Source of the DNA: Prosthecobacter algae
GTDB taxonomy: Bacteria > Verrucomicrobiota > Verrucomicrobiia > Verrucomicrobiales > Verrucomicrobiaceae
DNA: 64,000 nucleotides
Assembly: GCF_039542385.1 (NCBI RefSeq)
Contig: NZ_BAABIA010000011.1
Span: 124,001-188,000, forward strand
Reading direction: 5' to 3'
Part shown: in pieces, positions 37,788 through 49,800 of the stretch
Layout: each line of letters begins with the position of its first letter
How positions within the stretch are numbered: position 1 is the stretch's first letter
Translations under genes and position numbers: made by a program
The notes under the pieces: model-generated
The model's database searches: none
The model's input: the letters and a program-made list of their open reading frames with translations, nothing else
What the model was told of the DNA's origin: nothing

Positions 37788-39242
37788 TCAGGCGATCAGC
37801 GCCTTGACGACTTTCGCAGCTTCGACGCCGGTCAGCTTCTGATCCAGCCCCTGGAACTTGTAGGTGAAGCGATCACTGTTGTAACCGAGCAAGTGCAGCA
37901 CCGTGGCATGGAAGTCACGGATGTGCAGCGGGTCCTTGACGATGTTATAGCTAAATTCATCGGTCTCGCCATAGATCGCGCCACCTTTGGCGCCACCGCC
38001 AGCCATCCACATGGTGAAGCAGCGCGGGTGGTGATCCCGCCCATAGTTCTCCTTGGTCAGGCCGCCCTGACTGTAAATGGTGCGGCCGAATTCCCCGCCC
38101 CAGATGATGAGGGTATCCTCAAACATGCCGCGCTGCTTGAGGTCCTCGATGAGGGCGTGGCAGGGCTGGTCAATGTCTTTGCACTGGCTGGGCATGCGCC
38201 CGCCCACGTTGCTATGATGGTCCCAGTTGTTCAGGTAAATCTGAGTGAAGCGGACGCCTCGCTCCGCAAGGCGGCGGGCCATGAGCACGCTGTTGGCAAA
38301 GGTGCCAGGCTTCTTCGCCTCGTCTCCATACATCTTGAAAATGTGATCGGGTTCCTTGGAAAGGTCAGTCAGCTCAGGCACGCTGGCCTGCATGCGGAAG
38401 GCCATTTCGTATTGCTGAATTCGGGTGTGCGTTTCGGGATCGCCCACTTGCTGGTAATTCAGTTCATTGAGCGCATTCAATCCTTCGATGGTGCGTTTGC
38501 GCACACTGCTAGGCACACCAGGAGGGTTATTGATGAAGAGGATGGGATCTCCCTTGCTACGGAAGGAAACACCTGCGTGTTCACCAGGAAGATAACCGCT
38601 GGACCAAAGGCGGGATGAGATCGCCTGCTCCTGCTCGCGGTTCGTTGGCGTGGCAATAAGGACCACAAAATTGGGCAGATTGGAGTTCACTGAGCCCAGG
38701 CCATAAGAAGCCCAGGAACCCAGGCAAGGCCGCCCGGTGATCTGGTTGCCTGTCTGCATGGCGCAGATGGCAGGCTCGTGGTTGATGGCCTCCGTGTGCA
38801 TGGAACGCATCCAGCAGATGTCATCGGCATTCTTGGAGAGGTGGGGCAGCAGGTCGGAGTTCATCCACATGCCGCACTTGCCGTACTGGGCGAAGTTGAA
38901 CTTCGAAGGTGCAATCGGGAAACGCGCCTGCCCACTGGTCATCGTGGTGAGACGCTGGCCATTGCGAATGCTCGCTGGCAGGTCCTTGTCATACCAGTCC
39001 TTCATGCCCGGCTTGTAATCGAACAGATCCATCTGCGAAGGACCACCGACCATGTGCAGGTAGATGACCCGCTTAGCCTTCGGTGCCCAATGCGGGGCCA
39101 CACTCCCCTGCCCTGCCTGGACCTGGCCGCTCATGGCCTCGCCTAACAAAGAGGATAGTGCGGCTGCGCCCAGCGCATTTTTCCCTCGTGAGAAAAACTG
39201 GCGGCGTGTTTCAAAGGTGTTCCATTCGTTGAGAAGGCTCAT
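37788..39242 (-). CDS. DUF1501 protein, copy A
   Basis: A 484-residue DUF1501 protein of the sulfatase/alkaline-phosphatase-like fold. The N terminus carries a Tat-like signal (TRRQFFSRGKNALGAAALSSLLG). KRVIYLHMVGGPSQMDLFDYKP, LERGV-type ARRLAERGVRFTQIYLNNWDHHSN and IIWGGEFGRT with GRDHHPRCFTMWMAGGG are the family blocks; the Asp and His residues could coordinate metals. Probable periplasmic location. It starts 19 bases after the PSD1 gene upstream (39261-42437), so the two are cotranscribed, as is nearly universal for these families. Biochemical function is unknown. Confidence 0.9.
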   Translation of the reverse strand: MSLLNEWNTFETRRQFFSRGKNALGAAALSSLLGEAMSGQVQAGQGSVAPHWAPKAKRVIYLHMVGGPSQMDLFDYKPGMKDWYDKDLPASIRNGQRLTTMTSGQARFPIAPSKFNFAQYGKCGMWMNSDLLPHLSKNADDICWMRSMHTEAINHEPAICAMQTGNQITGRPCLGSWASYGLGSVNSNLPNFVVLIATPTNREQEQAISSRLWSSGYLPGEHAGVSFRSKGDPILFINNPPGVPSSVRKRTIEGLNALNELNYQQVGDPETHTRIQQYEMAFRMQASVPELTDLSKEPDHIFKMYGDEAKKPGTFANSVLMARRLAERGVRFTQIYLNNWDHHSNVGGRMPSQCKDIDQPCHALIEDLKQRGMFEDTLIIWGGEFGRTIYSQGGLTKENYGRDHHPRCFTMWMAGGGAKGGAIYGETDEFSYNIVKDPLHIRDFHATVLHLLGYNSDRFTYKFQGLDQKLTGVEAAKVVKALIA

Positions 39243-39260
39243 AATCGGAAAATTGGGGGA

Positions 39261-42200
39261 TTACTTGTTCAGCACTTCGTCCAGGTTCATGACCTGGCTG
39301 GAGACCATGGTCCAGGCGGCGAGTTCAGCCGGGGCGAGTTTTTCGTCGGGTTTGGTTTCACCGACGACGATGAGGGCCTGGGCATCCTCAGGTGTTGCCT
39401 GATAGTGGTCGCGAAGGTCTTTCAGGCTGGCCTGTAGGATGGCAGATTCCTGCGGACGGAGAGGACGGCAAAGCAGGCGCTGGGAAATGGTGGCCAGCTT
39501 TTGGGCATCATCTCCACCAGTTTTAATCGCCTGCTGGGCGAGGTTGCGGGAGGCCTCGATGAACTGAGGGTCGTTCATGACCACAAGGGCCTGTAGGGGC
39601 GTATTGGTGCGGTCGCGACGGACGCAGCTCACTTCGCGGCTTGGAGCATTAAAAACATCCATGTTGGCCGGAGGGGCCATACGTTTCCAGAAGTTGTAAA
39701 GCGTGCGGCGATAGAGGTTCTCACCTTTGTCTTGAACGTATTTTTCGGTCCCCATGCCGACCACTTCCCAGACGTTTTCCGGCTGGTAAGGAAGCGTGCC
39801 GGGGCCACCCATTTTAGGGGAGAGGGAGCTGCTGGCCGCAAGGGCGTAGTCACGGATCATTTCCGCATCCATACGGAAACGAGGGCCACGGCTGAGAAAG
39901 GCATTGTCGCGGTCTTTTTCGATTTTCTCCGGTGTGATGATTGTGGCCTGTCGGTAGGCGGCAGAGGTGACCAGCATCTTGTAAAAGCGCTTCACATCCC
40001 AGCCGCTTTCGCGGAACTCCACCGCCAACCAGTCTAGCAATTCTGGGTGAGTGGGGGCGCTGCCCATGATGCCAAAGTCCTCGCTGGTGACGACGATGCC
40101 ACGGCCGAACAGCTCCTGCCACATGCGGTTCACCGTGACTCGGGCCGTGAGCGTGTTTTCTTCACTGACAAGCCAGCGAGCCAGGCCGAGACGGTTCTTG
40201 GGGGCCTCCGGCTTCAGCTTGCCCAGGGCCACTGGCACGGCGGCATCGACGGCCTCACCCACTTGGTCATATTGACCGCGCATGAGGATGTTGGCCATTG
40301 GTTGCGTATCCATTTTCTCTTCCTGAATGTGGGTCAGCGGGCTGCGGGCCTTGATGGCGGCGAGTTCGGCCTCCAGTTTGACCGATGTTTGGTTGGCCGA
40401 CTGATAGCCCGCATGGCGAGTGACGAGGTAGTGCTCAAAAAGGGCCTCTTTCTGCTTCGGTCCACGTTTGGCCGAGGCGAGCATCAGACGCAGGGGACCA
40501 ACCTTGGAGATGGTCTGGATTTCAGTGGCAGAAAGAAGGCGGTCATAGATACGCACATCCTGCACAGAGCCTTCATGGAAGACCTGCACATGGCTGCGCT
40601 GGCCGATGCGTGTGGGCGTGGTTGTCTTGATGCTGCCCTTCAGGTCGTTGTTGTCGATCTTCAGTTCCTGGGCCACGCCATCAATGTACATCTTCACTCC
40701 CTGGGCCTTGCCTTTGCCATCATAGGTCACAAACACATGCTGCCAGACGCCAGGGCGGATGCTGGGTTTCTTGGTGCTGACCTTCAGCGCATCGTCCGGC
40801 CAAGTATTGACGATGTGGACGGAATAGGTGCGATCATTCTGATAAAGATCCCAACCGCGATAGCCGCCCTTTTCATCCATGCGGGCCAGGATGCCGCCGC
40901 TCATGCCGACTTTACCGGCACGCACCCAGGCACCGTAGCTGAAGCCCTGATCCTTTTCAAAATTGCCGACGTCACCGATTTCAAAGGTGCCGTTGGTCTT
41001 CATCACAGGCGCAGGGCCGATCTTTCCATCGGGCTTCCAGGAGACTTCACCTGTGGCCTTGAATTTCTTCGTGGCTCCGCAGGTGCCGATCACTTCGCTA
41101 CCCACGCCTTCGTTTAGCGGCACGTGGGCGACCATGCCTTTGGCAGGCACATCCTTGTCCAGGTCCTCCGGCTTGGCGGAGGTCAGCCACTGGTCAAACT
41201 CGCCTGTGGCCAGCTTGCGATTCTCATTCAGCTTGGTCTTGATCGTGGCGATCTCTGCGGGCAGTGCCTGCCAGCGTGGACGGTCTTTTTCTTCGGGCAG
41301 CACCAAGATGGGGCCATTGCCATCCTTCACATTGCCGTCCTTGGGCTTCTGCGTGGTATTGCGGAAGAAGGCGGCGAGGGAGTAATAATCGCGCTGAGAG
41401 ATGGGATCGAACTTATGATCGTGGCACTGAGAACAATTCGTTGTTAGGCCCATGTAAACCCAGCCGAGCGTCTGCACGCGGTCGGAGGCATAGTTGGCGA
41501 GGTTTTCTTCATCGATCGTGCCGCCTTCATTGGTGGTGATGTTGCAGCGCTGAAAGCCTGTGGCGATGAGCTGGCTCTCCGTCGGTTTTGGCAGGAGGTC
41601 ACCAGCGATCTGTTCGACGGTAAACTGATCGAAAGGCTGGTTGCCATTAAAGGCCTTCACCACCCAGTCGCGGTAGGGCCACATTTCCCGGGGCTTGTCG
41701 AAATGCAGTCCGTGAGTGTCGCCATAACGGGCGGCATCCAGCCAGTAGCGGGCACGATGCTCGCCATAATGGGGGGATTTTAGAAGCTCATCCACCAGTT
41801 CATTGTAGGCGACATCGGACAGACGATTGCCTTCCACCTTTTTCAGGTATCGCTCCACCAGTGCTGGGGCAGGTGGAAGGCCGGTGAGGTCCAGGGTGAC
41901 GCGACGGATGAGCGCATGGGCCTCCGCTTCGGGCGCAGGCTTGAGTCCCAGGTTCTCCAGCTTGGCGAGGACAAAGCGGTCCACAGGAGTCTTTGCCCAG
42001 GCCGTGTTTTTGACTTCCGGCTGCGGAGCACGTTCAGGCTTAATGAGCGACCAATGGGGCTGCCAGGGCGCACCTTCTTCGATCCAGGCCTTAATCTTGG
42101 CAATCTGCTCCGGCTTCAACTCCTTGTGAGATTCCGGCGGGGGCATGATCTCGTCCTCATCCTTGGATAGCAGGCGCTGATAGAGCGGGCTGTCTTCGGG

Positions 42201-42437
42201 TTTACCTTTGAGAACGGTGGGTGATTCGCCTTCCTTGGCGGTGAAAAAACCGGCCTCGGTGTCGAGACGAAGCCCGGCTTTGCGAGTGCCCGGATCAGGA
42301 CCATGACAATGGAAACAGGCGTCTGCCAGAATGGGGCGAATGTCCTGATTGAACATCACCCGGCCCGTATTGGCGCCAAAGAGGCTGCCATGAAGGGCAA
42401 TAAAACCTAATGTGACATGGAGACGTACTAAAGTCAT
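39261..42437 (-). CDS. PSD1 planctomycete cytochrome c protein with LamG domain, copy A
   Basis: A 1058-residue exported protein (signal about 1-22). Domains in order: PSC1 heme domain with CFHCH (41-45) and an MPPPESHKEL block; DUF1549 with LTGLPP, HYGEHRARYWLDAARY and a second CxxCH, CSQCHDHKFDP; a LamG-type concanavalin domain at about 430-640 (YGAWVRAGKVGMSGGI, WQHVFVTYDG, DVRIYDRLL); and DUF1553 with RVTVNRMWQELFGRGIV and SREVSCVRRDRTNTPLQALV. A periplasmic role handling or oxidising a polymer is inferred; no reaction is known. The LamG module may bind sugar. It is the first gene of the unit with DUF1501 copy A and the sulfatase. Confidence 0.9.
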   Translation of the reverse strand: MTLVRLHVTLGFIALHGSLFGANTGRVMFNQDIRPILADACFHCHGPDPGTRKAGLRLDTEAGFFTAKEGESPTVLKGKPEDSPLYQRLLSKDEDEIMPPPESHKELKPEQIAKIKAWIEEGAPWQPHWSLIKPERAPQPEVKNTAWAKTPVDRFVLAKLENLGLKPAPEAEAHALIRRVTLDLTGLPPAPALVERYLKKVEGNRLSDVAYNELVDELLKSPHYGEHRARYWLDAARYGDTHGLHFDKPREMWPYRDWVVKAFNGNQPFDQFTVEQIAGDLLPKPTESQLIATGFQRCNITTNEGGTIDEENLANYASDRVQTLGWVYMGLTTNCSQCHDHKFDPISQRDYYSLAAFFRNTTQKPKDGNVKDGNGPILVLPEEKDRPRWQALPAEIATIKTKLNENRKLATGEFDQWLTSAKPEDLDKDVPAKGMVAHVPLNEGVGSEVIGTCGATKKFKATGEVSWKPDGKIGPAPVMKTNGTFEIGDVGNFEKDQGFSYGAWVRAGKVGMSGGILARMDEKGGYRGWDLYQNDRTYSVHIVNTWPDDALKVSTKKPSIRPGVWQHVFVTYDGKGKAQGVKMYIDGVAQELKIDNNDLKGSIKTTTPTRIGQRSHVQVFHEGSVQDVRIYDRLLSATEIQTISKVGPLRLMLASAKRGPKQKEALFEHYLVTRHAGYQSANQTSVKLEAELAAIKARSPLTHIQEEKMDTQPMANILMRGQYDQVGEAVDAAVPVALGKLKPEAPKNRLGLARWLVSEENTLTARVTVNRMWQELFGRGIVVTSEDFGIMGSAPTHPELLDWLAVEFRESGWDVKRFYKMLVTSAAYRQATIITPEKIEKDRDNAFLSRGPRFRMDAEMIRDYALAASSSLSPKMGGPGTLPYQPENVWEVVGMGTEKYVQDKGENLYRRTLYNFWKRMAPPANMDVFNAPSREVSCVRRDRTNTPLQALVVMNDPQFIEASRNLAQQAIKTGGDDAQKLATISQRLLCRPLRPQESAILQASLKDLRDHYQATPEDAQALIVVGETKPDEKLAPAELAAWTMVSSQVMNLDEVLNK

Positions 42438-42576
42438 GGTTATGGAATTACGGGAAAGCTAACAATATCTTACGCCAAGATGGCTTTTTTTGATCTTGGT
42501 CACACGCCAGAATCAAAATGGGCGGGACCTTGCTCAAAATATGCCAAGGAAGGCAACCGACGGTGGGAGAAATGAC

Positions 42577-44034
42577 TCAGGCGACGATCTCGCGGATCAC
42601 CTTGCCAAAGTCGCGCTCCAGGCGTTTGCGACCGGGGATTTCCAGCCGGTGAGGATTGAGACCTAACAAATGAAGGATGGTCGCGTGGATATCGGTAACG
42701 TAATGCGGATGCTCGACAGCGTGGAAGCCCAGCTCGTCCGAGGCCCCGTGAATGGTGCCGCCTTTGATGCCACCTCCGGCCATCCAGACACTGAAGGCAA
42801 ACGGGTGGTGATCGCGGCCATCGCTGCCCTGTGTGCCGGGGGTGCGCCCAAACTCTGTGGCAAAAACCACCAGGGTATCTTCCAGCAAGCCACGCTGCTT
42901 CAAGTCTTTGAGCAGGCCGGAGATGGGTTTGTCCACCTGCTCAGCCAACTTCGAGTGACTGCTTCTAAGCCCTGAATGGGAATCCCAGGCTCCTGCGGCC
43001 CCATCACCATGCTGGATCTGGATGAAACGGACGCCGCGCTCCACCAGACGGCGGGCGACGAGGAGCTGGCGGGCGAAGGGCTCTGTCGCTTTTTGATCCA
43101 AGCCGTACAAGCGCTGTGTCTCGGCGCTTTCATCCTCCAGATTCAATGTTTCCGGTACAGCGGTCTGCATCCGGTAGGCGAGATCGTAGCTTTTCATGCG
43201 AGCCAGCAGCGCGCGGTCCCCCGGATATTGCTGCGCCGTCAGCTGATTCAGCCGATGGATCATGCCGAATTGGGCGGCCTGCTCGGGCCCGGTCATCTCG
43301 GCCTCCGGTTTGGCAAAGGAGAGCGGATTCTTGGGGTCCACCTTCAGGTTCACGGCGTCATAGGCTGGCCCCAGGTAGTGACCGTCGCGCGTGTCAAAGT
43401 AACGCGGCCCCATGTTGATAAAGGAGGGCAGGTCATCGGTCATGGTGCCGAGGCCATAGTTGACCCAGGCCCCGAGGGTGGGCACGCGCGGCTCCAGCAT
43501 GTGGCGACCGCTGGCAAACTGCACCTGCGCGCCATGATTGTTGTCGGTGGTCCACATGCTGCGGACAAAGGCGATCTCATCGGCACAGGAACCGATGTGG
43601 GGAAACCAGTCGCTGATCTCCACCCCGCATTGGCCATAGCGCTTATAGCCAGTCTGCATCGGATAGATGACATTGCGCTGCTGGCCATTGGCGTCATTGA
43701 CCACCACCACGCGCACGTTTTTCAGCTTCTCGGGACTGAGCACTTCCTTAAAGGGAGTCTCCTCAATGCTTTTGCCAGCATAACGATTGAGCATGGGCTT
43801 AGGGTCAAAGCTCTCCATGTGGCTGACCCCGCCGCGCATGAACAGCCAGATGACACGCTTCGCCTTCGGGGCATGCATGGGCAGGCCATCCGGCGGGGCC
43901 CAGGTGCCAGCGCCCACAGCCTCACGCGCTAGCATGGCCTGCAAGGCGACGCCTGTAAGCCCGGAGCCGAGACTGCCAAGGAAATGACGCCGGGACTGTG
44001 CCTGGCTAAGGCCGGAGGAAAGGTCCATGTTCAT
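42577..44034 (-). CDS. DUF1501 protein, copy B
   Basis: A 485-residue DUF1501 protein, paralogous to the one at 37788-39242. Tat signal [22 protein letters not shown] at the N terminus. Family blocks [52 protein letters not shown] and [17 protein letters not shown] are present. Its ATG overlaps the stop of the PSD1 gene upstream (ATGA, 44031-44034), so the pair is translationally coupled. The overall sequence is well diverged from copy A, suggesting an old duplication or separate acquisition rather than a recent tandem copy. Confidence 0.9.
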   Translation of the reverse strand: MNMDLSSGLSQAQSRRHFLGSLGSGLTGVALQAMLAREAVGAGTWAPPDGLPMHAPKAKRVIWLFMRGGVSHMESFDPKPMLNRYAGKSIEETPFKEVLSPEKLKNVRVVVVNDANGQQRNVIYPMQTGYKRYGQCGVEISDWFPHIGSCADEIAFVRSMWTTDNNHGAQVQFASGRHMLEPRVPTLGAWVNYGLGTMTDDLPSFINMGPRYFDTRDGHYLGPAYDAVNLKVDPKNPLSFAKPEAEMTGPEQAAQFGMIHRLNQLTAQQYPGDRALLARMKSYDLAYRMQTAVPETLNLEDESAETQRLYGLDQKATEPFARQLLVARRLVERGVRFIQIQHGDGAAGAWDSHSGLRSSHSKLAEQVDKPISGLLKDLKQRGLLEDTLVVFATEFGRTPGTQGSDGRDHHPFAFSVWMAGGGIKGGTIHGASDELGFHAVEHPHYVTDIHATILHLLGLNPHRLEIPGRKRLERDFGKVIREIVA

Positions 44035-46580
44035 CGCAGGGTGACAAAGTCGTTATGGTTGAAAAGGGCCTGGAGGAAAAGCTCCCGCCGCAGAACGGAA
44101 AGGCTTTCGAGGCAGGTGTTCATCTCTACCGCATGCGGAGCACGGCCAAGAACGGCCGAGAAGGACTGGCTAACAAACGATGCGTTACCGAGCTTTTCCA
44201 GCTTCCGGTTCAGGGCCAGGGCGCACTCATGGGAAAGTTTGCTGTTCGCCAGGGCCAGCGCCTGCTGGGGCACGATGCTTTCCTCACGGCGATAGCAGTC
44301 GAGCACGTTGGCATTGTCAAACATGGCGAGGAAGCGGTGCTCCTCATCGGCGGTCTGATTGAAATAAAGCGAACGGCGTGTGCTGGTCTCCATCTTCACG
44401 GGGTCCAGCGTTGGGCCGCCCTGAGTCAGATCCAGCCGACCGGCAATGAAGAGCAGGCTATCGCGCACGACCTGGGACTCCATGCGGCGAGGATTCATGC
44501 GCCAGTAGCAGGTGTTGTCGGGATCTGCCTCCAGCGTGGCTGGATGTGCCCCAGCACTGGAGGAGTCGCGGGCATAAAGCTCGCTCAGGACCATTTCGCG
44601 GTGCAGCCGCTTGAGGCCCCAACCTTCCTCCATAAAACGGACAGCGAGGGTATCGAGAATGTCCTGATGAAGTGGCGCGGGGCTGCGACGGCCAAAGTCA
44701 CTAACATCGGTCACCAGGGCGGTGCCGAAGTGACGCAGCCAGACATGGTTCACCAGCACGCGGGCCGTGAGCGGGTGCTGCCGGGCGGCCATCCAGCGGG
44801 CGAGGGCTAGGCGGCGACCACTGGTGGTTTCAGGGTAGCTTTGCACCTCGGCATTGTTGGGATCATCCGGGCCTTCCTGGGCTTTGAGACTGGCGCGAAT
44901 GGAAGCATAGGCGTTGCCGGGGGCGGCAGCCCTCTCCCGGGCTTTCTGGAGCGCAGCCCTTGCTTCCCCAAGCTTTTTGTTAGCAGCGGTTTTCTTTTTG
45001 GTATCCGCGCCTGCCAGGGCCGGATCTTTTTCCGCCCGATGACAGGCTTCTTCGGCGAGTGCCAGCCGATAGCCGGCATCTGCCGCAGCGGCCTGGGCGG
45101 CGAGCTTTTTGTCCGCCGGGGCTGCATCGGCTGCATGAATGGCACGCAGCATAGCTGGACGCGCCTGTGCGACGGCCAGAGAAAGTTCCGCTAGCGGGCG
45201 TGCCTCCGGGCTGGCATTCTTCAATTCCTTTTCAGCGGCTGCCAGGGAAAGTGCCGCAGCAGCCAGGTGATCCTTCAACACAAAAGGCAGGAGTGCTGGG
45301 CGGACACTGCCCACGGGCAGCTTCAGGGAGACTGGCTGATAAACATCCCCGCCAAGAATCTTGGGCACACCGGCAGGCTGGGCCTTGGATTTGTCCTCAT
45401 TCTTCTCGTCTCCCCGCACATGACGGTAGGTAGGGCGGTCGAGGTGCAGATCGTAAACCCGCGGCAGGCCGTTCTTTTCCAGATTCGTCTCCCCTGGCAG
45501 CGGGTCCAACCGCACGTGCATGGGCTCGAAGACGGCACGCATACGGTAGTATTCGCCATGCTCCACGGGATCATACTTATGGTCGTGGCATTTGACACAC
45601 TGCATGGTTAGGCCAAGGAAGGAGCGGCAGGTATGCTCCACCGTTTCATCCAGCCAGGTGGTGCGGTTGAAGAGATAATAGCTGCGCGCCAGGAAACCTG
45701 TGGCGCGCAGGTTGCTACGATCCTCCGGGGCCAGCTCATCAGCCGCCAGCATCTGTACGATCATTTCATCGTAGCCCTTGTCCGCATTCAGCGATTCGAC
45801 GATCCAGTCACGCCAGTGCCAGAGGTGCTTTTGACTGTGACGGAGCTGGTCCCCCAGGCCATACCAGTCGCTGTAACGCCAGATGTCCATGAAGTGGCGG
45901 CCCCAGCGTTCGCCGTATTGAGGCGAGGTGAGGAGGCTGTCCACCACCTTGACACGAGCCTGCGGAGCGCGGCCTGCATCCGCATTCTCCTGAAGAAAGG
46001 ACTGCACCTGCTCCGGCGTGGGCGGAAGACCGATGAGATCCAGATACACACGTCGCAGCCACACCTCCGGAGCTGCGGGAGGCCGAGGCTGAAGGTGGCG
46101 TGACTGGAGCCGCTGGGAGAGCAGCGCATCCAGCGAACTGCCCGTAGATTTGGGAAGATGATAGGCCCAGTGCTCCCGGGGGTCGGCCTCGGCCTTCTCA
46201 TCCGCCGGGCCTGGTGCACCGGCCTGGATCCAGGTTTTTAGCAAAGCCACCTGTTCCGGGGTGAAGGCGGCCCCTTCCCCTTCCGGCGGCATACGTTCAT
46301 CCAGATCTGTGGTGGTGACACGCTCCAGCAGCAGTGCATGATCCTGCGCAATGGCATTGCCTTCATCACCGCCAGATTTCATGAGGGCGACCGTGTCCAC
46401 CCGCAGTCCTGCTTTTTGTTTGAGCGCCCCATGACAGGCATAACAGCGCTCCTGCAGCAGAGGTTTGATGTCCTTCAGATAATCCACAGCGGCCACGCCC
46501 CCCGAGAATGGCAGAAGACCTGCCAGCAGGATCAGCCTCTTGGTTTGGGACACAGGTGCAGAAAAAGTCACCCTGCACAT
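44031..46580 (-). CDS. PSD1 planctomycete cytochrome c protein, copy B, with helical insert
   Basis: An 849-residue exported protein. A hydrophobic signal at about 15-31 precedes a PSC1 heme domain with CYACH (46-50) and MPPEGEG. DUF1549 follows with [24 protein letters not shown] and a second heme-type motif [11 protein letters not shown]. In place of the LamG domain of copy A there is a Lys/Ala/Glu-rich stretch (about 430-560) predicted helical, possibly coiled coil. DUF1553 follows with [17 protein letters not shown] and [13 protein letters not shown]. It overlaps DUF1501 copy B. Divergent from the PEP-CTERM gene. Function unknown. Confidence 0.88.
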   Translation of the reverse strand: MCRVTFSAPVSQTKRLILLAGLLPFSGGVAAVDYLKDIKPLLQERCYACHGALKQKAGLRVDTVALMKSGGDEGNAIAQDHALLLERVTTTDLDERMPPEGEGAAFTPEQVALLKTWIQAGAPGPADEKAEADPREHWAYHLPKSTGSSLDALLSQRLQSRHLQPRPPAAPEVWLRRVYLDLIGLPPTPEQVQSFLQENADAGRAPQARVKVVDSLLTSPQYGERWGRHFMDIWRYSDWYGLGDQLRHSQKHLWHWRDWIVESLNADKGYDEMIVQMLAADELAPEDRSNLRATGFLARSYYLFNRTTWLDETVEHTCRSFLGLTMQCVKCHDHKYDPVEHGEYYRMRAVFEPMHVRLDPLPGETNLEKNGLPRVYDLHLDRPTYRHVRGDEKNEDKSKAQPAGVPKILGGDVYQPVSLKLPVGSVRPALLPFVLKDHLAAAALSLAAAEKELKNASPEARPLAELSLAVAQARPAMLRAIHAADAAPADKKLAAQAAAADAGYRLALAEEACHRAEKDPALAGADTKKKTAANKKLGEARAALQKARERAAAPGNAYASIRASLKAQEGPDDPNNAEVQSYPETTSGRRLALARWMAARQHPLTARVLVNHVWLRHFGTALVTDVSDFGRRSPAPLHQDILDTLAVRFMEEGWGLKRLHREMVLSELYARDSSSAGAHPATLEADPDNTCYWRMNPRRMESQVVRDSLLFIAGRLDLTQGGPTLDPVKMETSTRRSLYFNQTADEEHRFLAMFDNANVLDCYRREESIVPQQALALANSKLSHECALALNRKLEKLGNASFVSQSFSAVLGRAPHAVEMNTCLESLSVLRRELFLQALFNHNDFVTLR

Positions 46581-46818
46581 ACGCTGAAGCCGGGAGATGT
46601 TTTGCGGTTAGGCATTTCAAAAATGCAGCCGTCACGCCAACTGAACTGATCCTGCCCAACAATTGATACTGTTGTGCTGAGATGTGCGGACTTCGCGTGA
46701 TTCGGCACGGGCGCTGCTAGTGAAAGGAGTTACCCCCCGAACGTCACTGCCAAAGAACAGCCTCTGGCTGCTTCAGGAAGTCCACGGCCGCGATGCGCGA
46801 GGGGAAACCTTGCTGAAC

Positions 46819-49800
46819 ATGAAAACAACCGTGATCCTTCTGGGACTCCTCGCCATCGCACCCGCCATGGTTGCCCAGACCTACTTCTTCGATGGTGATC
46901 TGGGCGTGGCTGGCATCCAAAATGGCAGCGCCGCCTGGAGCACCAATGCCGCTCTGCCGACCAATCTACGCTGGTTCAAGGACGACACCTACAGCGCCTG
47001 GGACAACAGCGGTCTGGCCATTGCCGAATTTGGCAGCACCAGCAGCACTTCCGGCGGCACGCTGACTCTGGATGGTGAGATCAAGGTGGCGGGCATGAAC
47101 TTCACAGCCCTGGGCGCTCCCATCGGTTCCAACGCTTATGCCTTTACGGGTGGCACACTGAATGTGGGTACGGGAAGCATCATCAACATCGCCAATGCGG
47201 CCTCCGGCGGTAGCCTGGGCGGCCAGTGGATCACCTTCACTTCCCTGCTGAAGGGCAACAATTTGACCTTCCAAAAATCCGGCGGCTCCACCATTGCCTT
47301 CATCCGGCTGAATTCGGCGAACACAGAACTGACTGGCACACTCACCCTCAAGAGTGCCGTAGGAGCCACCAGCGGGATTTATGCTAGCATCGGCAGCCCG
47401 ACTTACATCAGCAGCCTCAGCAGCATTGATGTGCAGGCAGGCTCCGTTTACAACCCAACGGGCACTGGCACCTATGCCGTTCCCGTGACCATGAGCGGGG
47501 CCGGGGCCTCGAACTATGGTGCCATCCGTGTGGACGGTTCAAACTCGACTTTCAGTGGTGCGCTGACCTTGAGCGGCGACGCCCGTTTCCACACGCATAT
47601 CAATACGGTCAATACCTCCATCAGCGGCGGCATCGGTGAGACAGGCGGCAGCAGGGCCTTCACCCGCACGGCAGCCACTCCGGTGAATACCATCCTTCCT
47701 CTTACGACCACTTACAGCGGCATCAGCAACTACACCGGATCCACCATTCTCGGGCGTCTAACCAACATCATCAGCACCACGGAAACCAGCGGCACGGAGG
47801 GCGGTGTGAATGTGCTGGATTTTGCCGCCTTAAATTCACCCACCACCAACATGCTTTACAATGGCACCGCTACCGGGGCCTTGCAGATGATCGGCGGACT
47901 GACAGTGCCGACGGTGCTGCGGCTGAATGGCGCGGCCAACAAGGACAATTCGCAGAGCTTTGCCAGCACCAGTGTGCAACAGAGCGCCACGGCCATCCAG
48001 GCGGTTTCTGGTTTTAATGGCAGCATGACACTGAACCTGGGCGCCATCACCCGCACTGGCAATGGCGTCCTGGCCATCACGGGTCCTCTCTCAGGCCAGG
48101 TCACCGGTAGCGTAGGCGGTGTGTCCGACGGATTAATCGGCACCTGGGCCACGTATGCTGGGGCTGATGGCAAGACCGGCGGCTGGGCGGGCCTAACAGC
48201 AGGTGTGGTAGGCATTTTTGAAGGGGACCTGGCTTATGCCGGAGGCAGCACCGTGAGCACGCAGCCAGGGTATACTGCCGAGGCTCATTTGCAGGTTGCA
48301 GCCGGATCCGCAGGTGCGGTAACTTTTGAAAGCGGTGTGACCGATCTGGCCACAGTTTCCATGACGGACAGCACCAACGCACGCCAGTTGGATCTCGGTA
48401 GTAAGACCCTACGCTTGGGTGCGGCGGGCGGCCTGCAAATGCTGCAAGGAGCCCAGGGCCTAAATGTGGGCGCGGTGGGCGATAGCAGCGTGCTGACAGC
48501 CGGAGGCGCGAACAATGTGGCCGGACAGATCCTGCTGACCAATATGTCCACCTCCCAGGCACTGACGGTGCATTCGGCCATCACTAACAATGGCACCGGG
48601 GCCGTGAGCCTGAATCTAAATGGCAACGGGCGCACCGTGCTCACAGGAACAAACACCTTCACTGGCATCGTGGCCATTCAGAGCGGTATTTTGGAAGTGC
48701 GCAGCAGCCAGGCCCTCGGCGGTACGGGAGCTGCCGCGGTGACCAAGATCATGACTGGAGCCTCGCTGAATCTTTCAGGTGACATCACCCTCGGAGAAAC
48801 CATCCAGGCCAATGGGCACGGCATCGCGCTGGACGGGGCCATTAGAAATCTCAGCGGCGTAAACACCATCACTCCATCAGTACGCGTGCAGTCCTCCACA
48901 CGTTTCACTTCCGATGCTGGCCTGCTAATTTTGGCAGGAGGCTTCACCACCCAGAGTAGTGCCACGGGTTACACCTTCTCCGGCAACGGGGACATCGAAG
49001 TTCGTGGCCCCATTACAGCCACCTCCGGCCTTTTAACCAAGGAAAGCAGTGGCACTCTGACACTCACAGGAGCGAGTAATGCGACGGGTATCACCACGGT
49101 CAACAACGGCAGCCTGCACCTCAACTTTGACGGCATCGGCGCACCCGCGACTAACATTCTTTACAGCGGAGCCACCCTCAGCAGCACAGTCGGCTCGCTG
49201 ACCTTGGGCGGAGGTTACTTTCGCACCACGGGCAAGACGGACTCCGCTAGCAGTCAGGCCCTGGGCACGCTGACGCTGAACAGCGGATACTCACGCATTG
49301 GTGCGGCTTCAACCGGCACCGGCAGCATGGACATCACCTTCGGGGCCATCACCCGTACTCTCGGGGGAACAGCCCGCTTTGACCTGCCAGCACTTGGGGC
49401 AATCAAGACCACCGCTGGTGCCAACAATGCCTTGCTGACAAGCACCGGTGGTGGAGCCTACGCTACCGTAGGCCTGGATGACTGGGCGGCCACCACAGCA
49501 GCCGTTTCCACGTTGCGAAACATCGTGGGCCTTTCCAGCATCGGTGGTTATACGGCCAGCAGCACAGGGACCCTCAGTGGCAATGCAGACATTGCCCCTG
49601 GTGTGGGCACCACCACATTGACTGCCAGCAGCGCCATCAGCAGTCTGCGATTCAATCAGGCCCAGGCCTCCACCATCACTCAGGATGCCAGCGGGCGCAT
49701 GCTCACCACCGGCGGTATTCTGGTCACCCCGGCTGTGGGTGCAAATACGAGCGCCATCCGCACCACCAGCCTACGCGGCGCGGTGGGATCGGCGGACTTG

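Noticed and set aside
46684-46818. Upstream start for the PEP-CTERM protein
   Set aside because: The signal peptide begins at the ATG at 46819; the upstream codons are a random in-frame extension.
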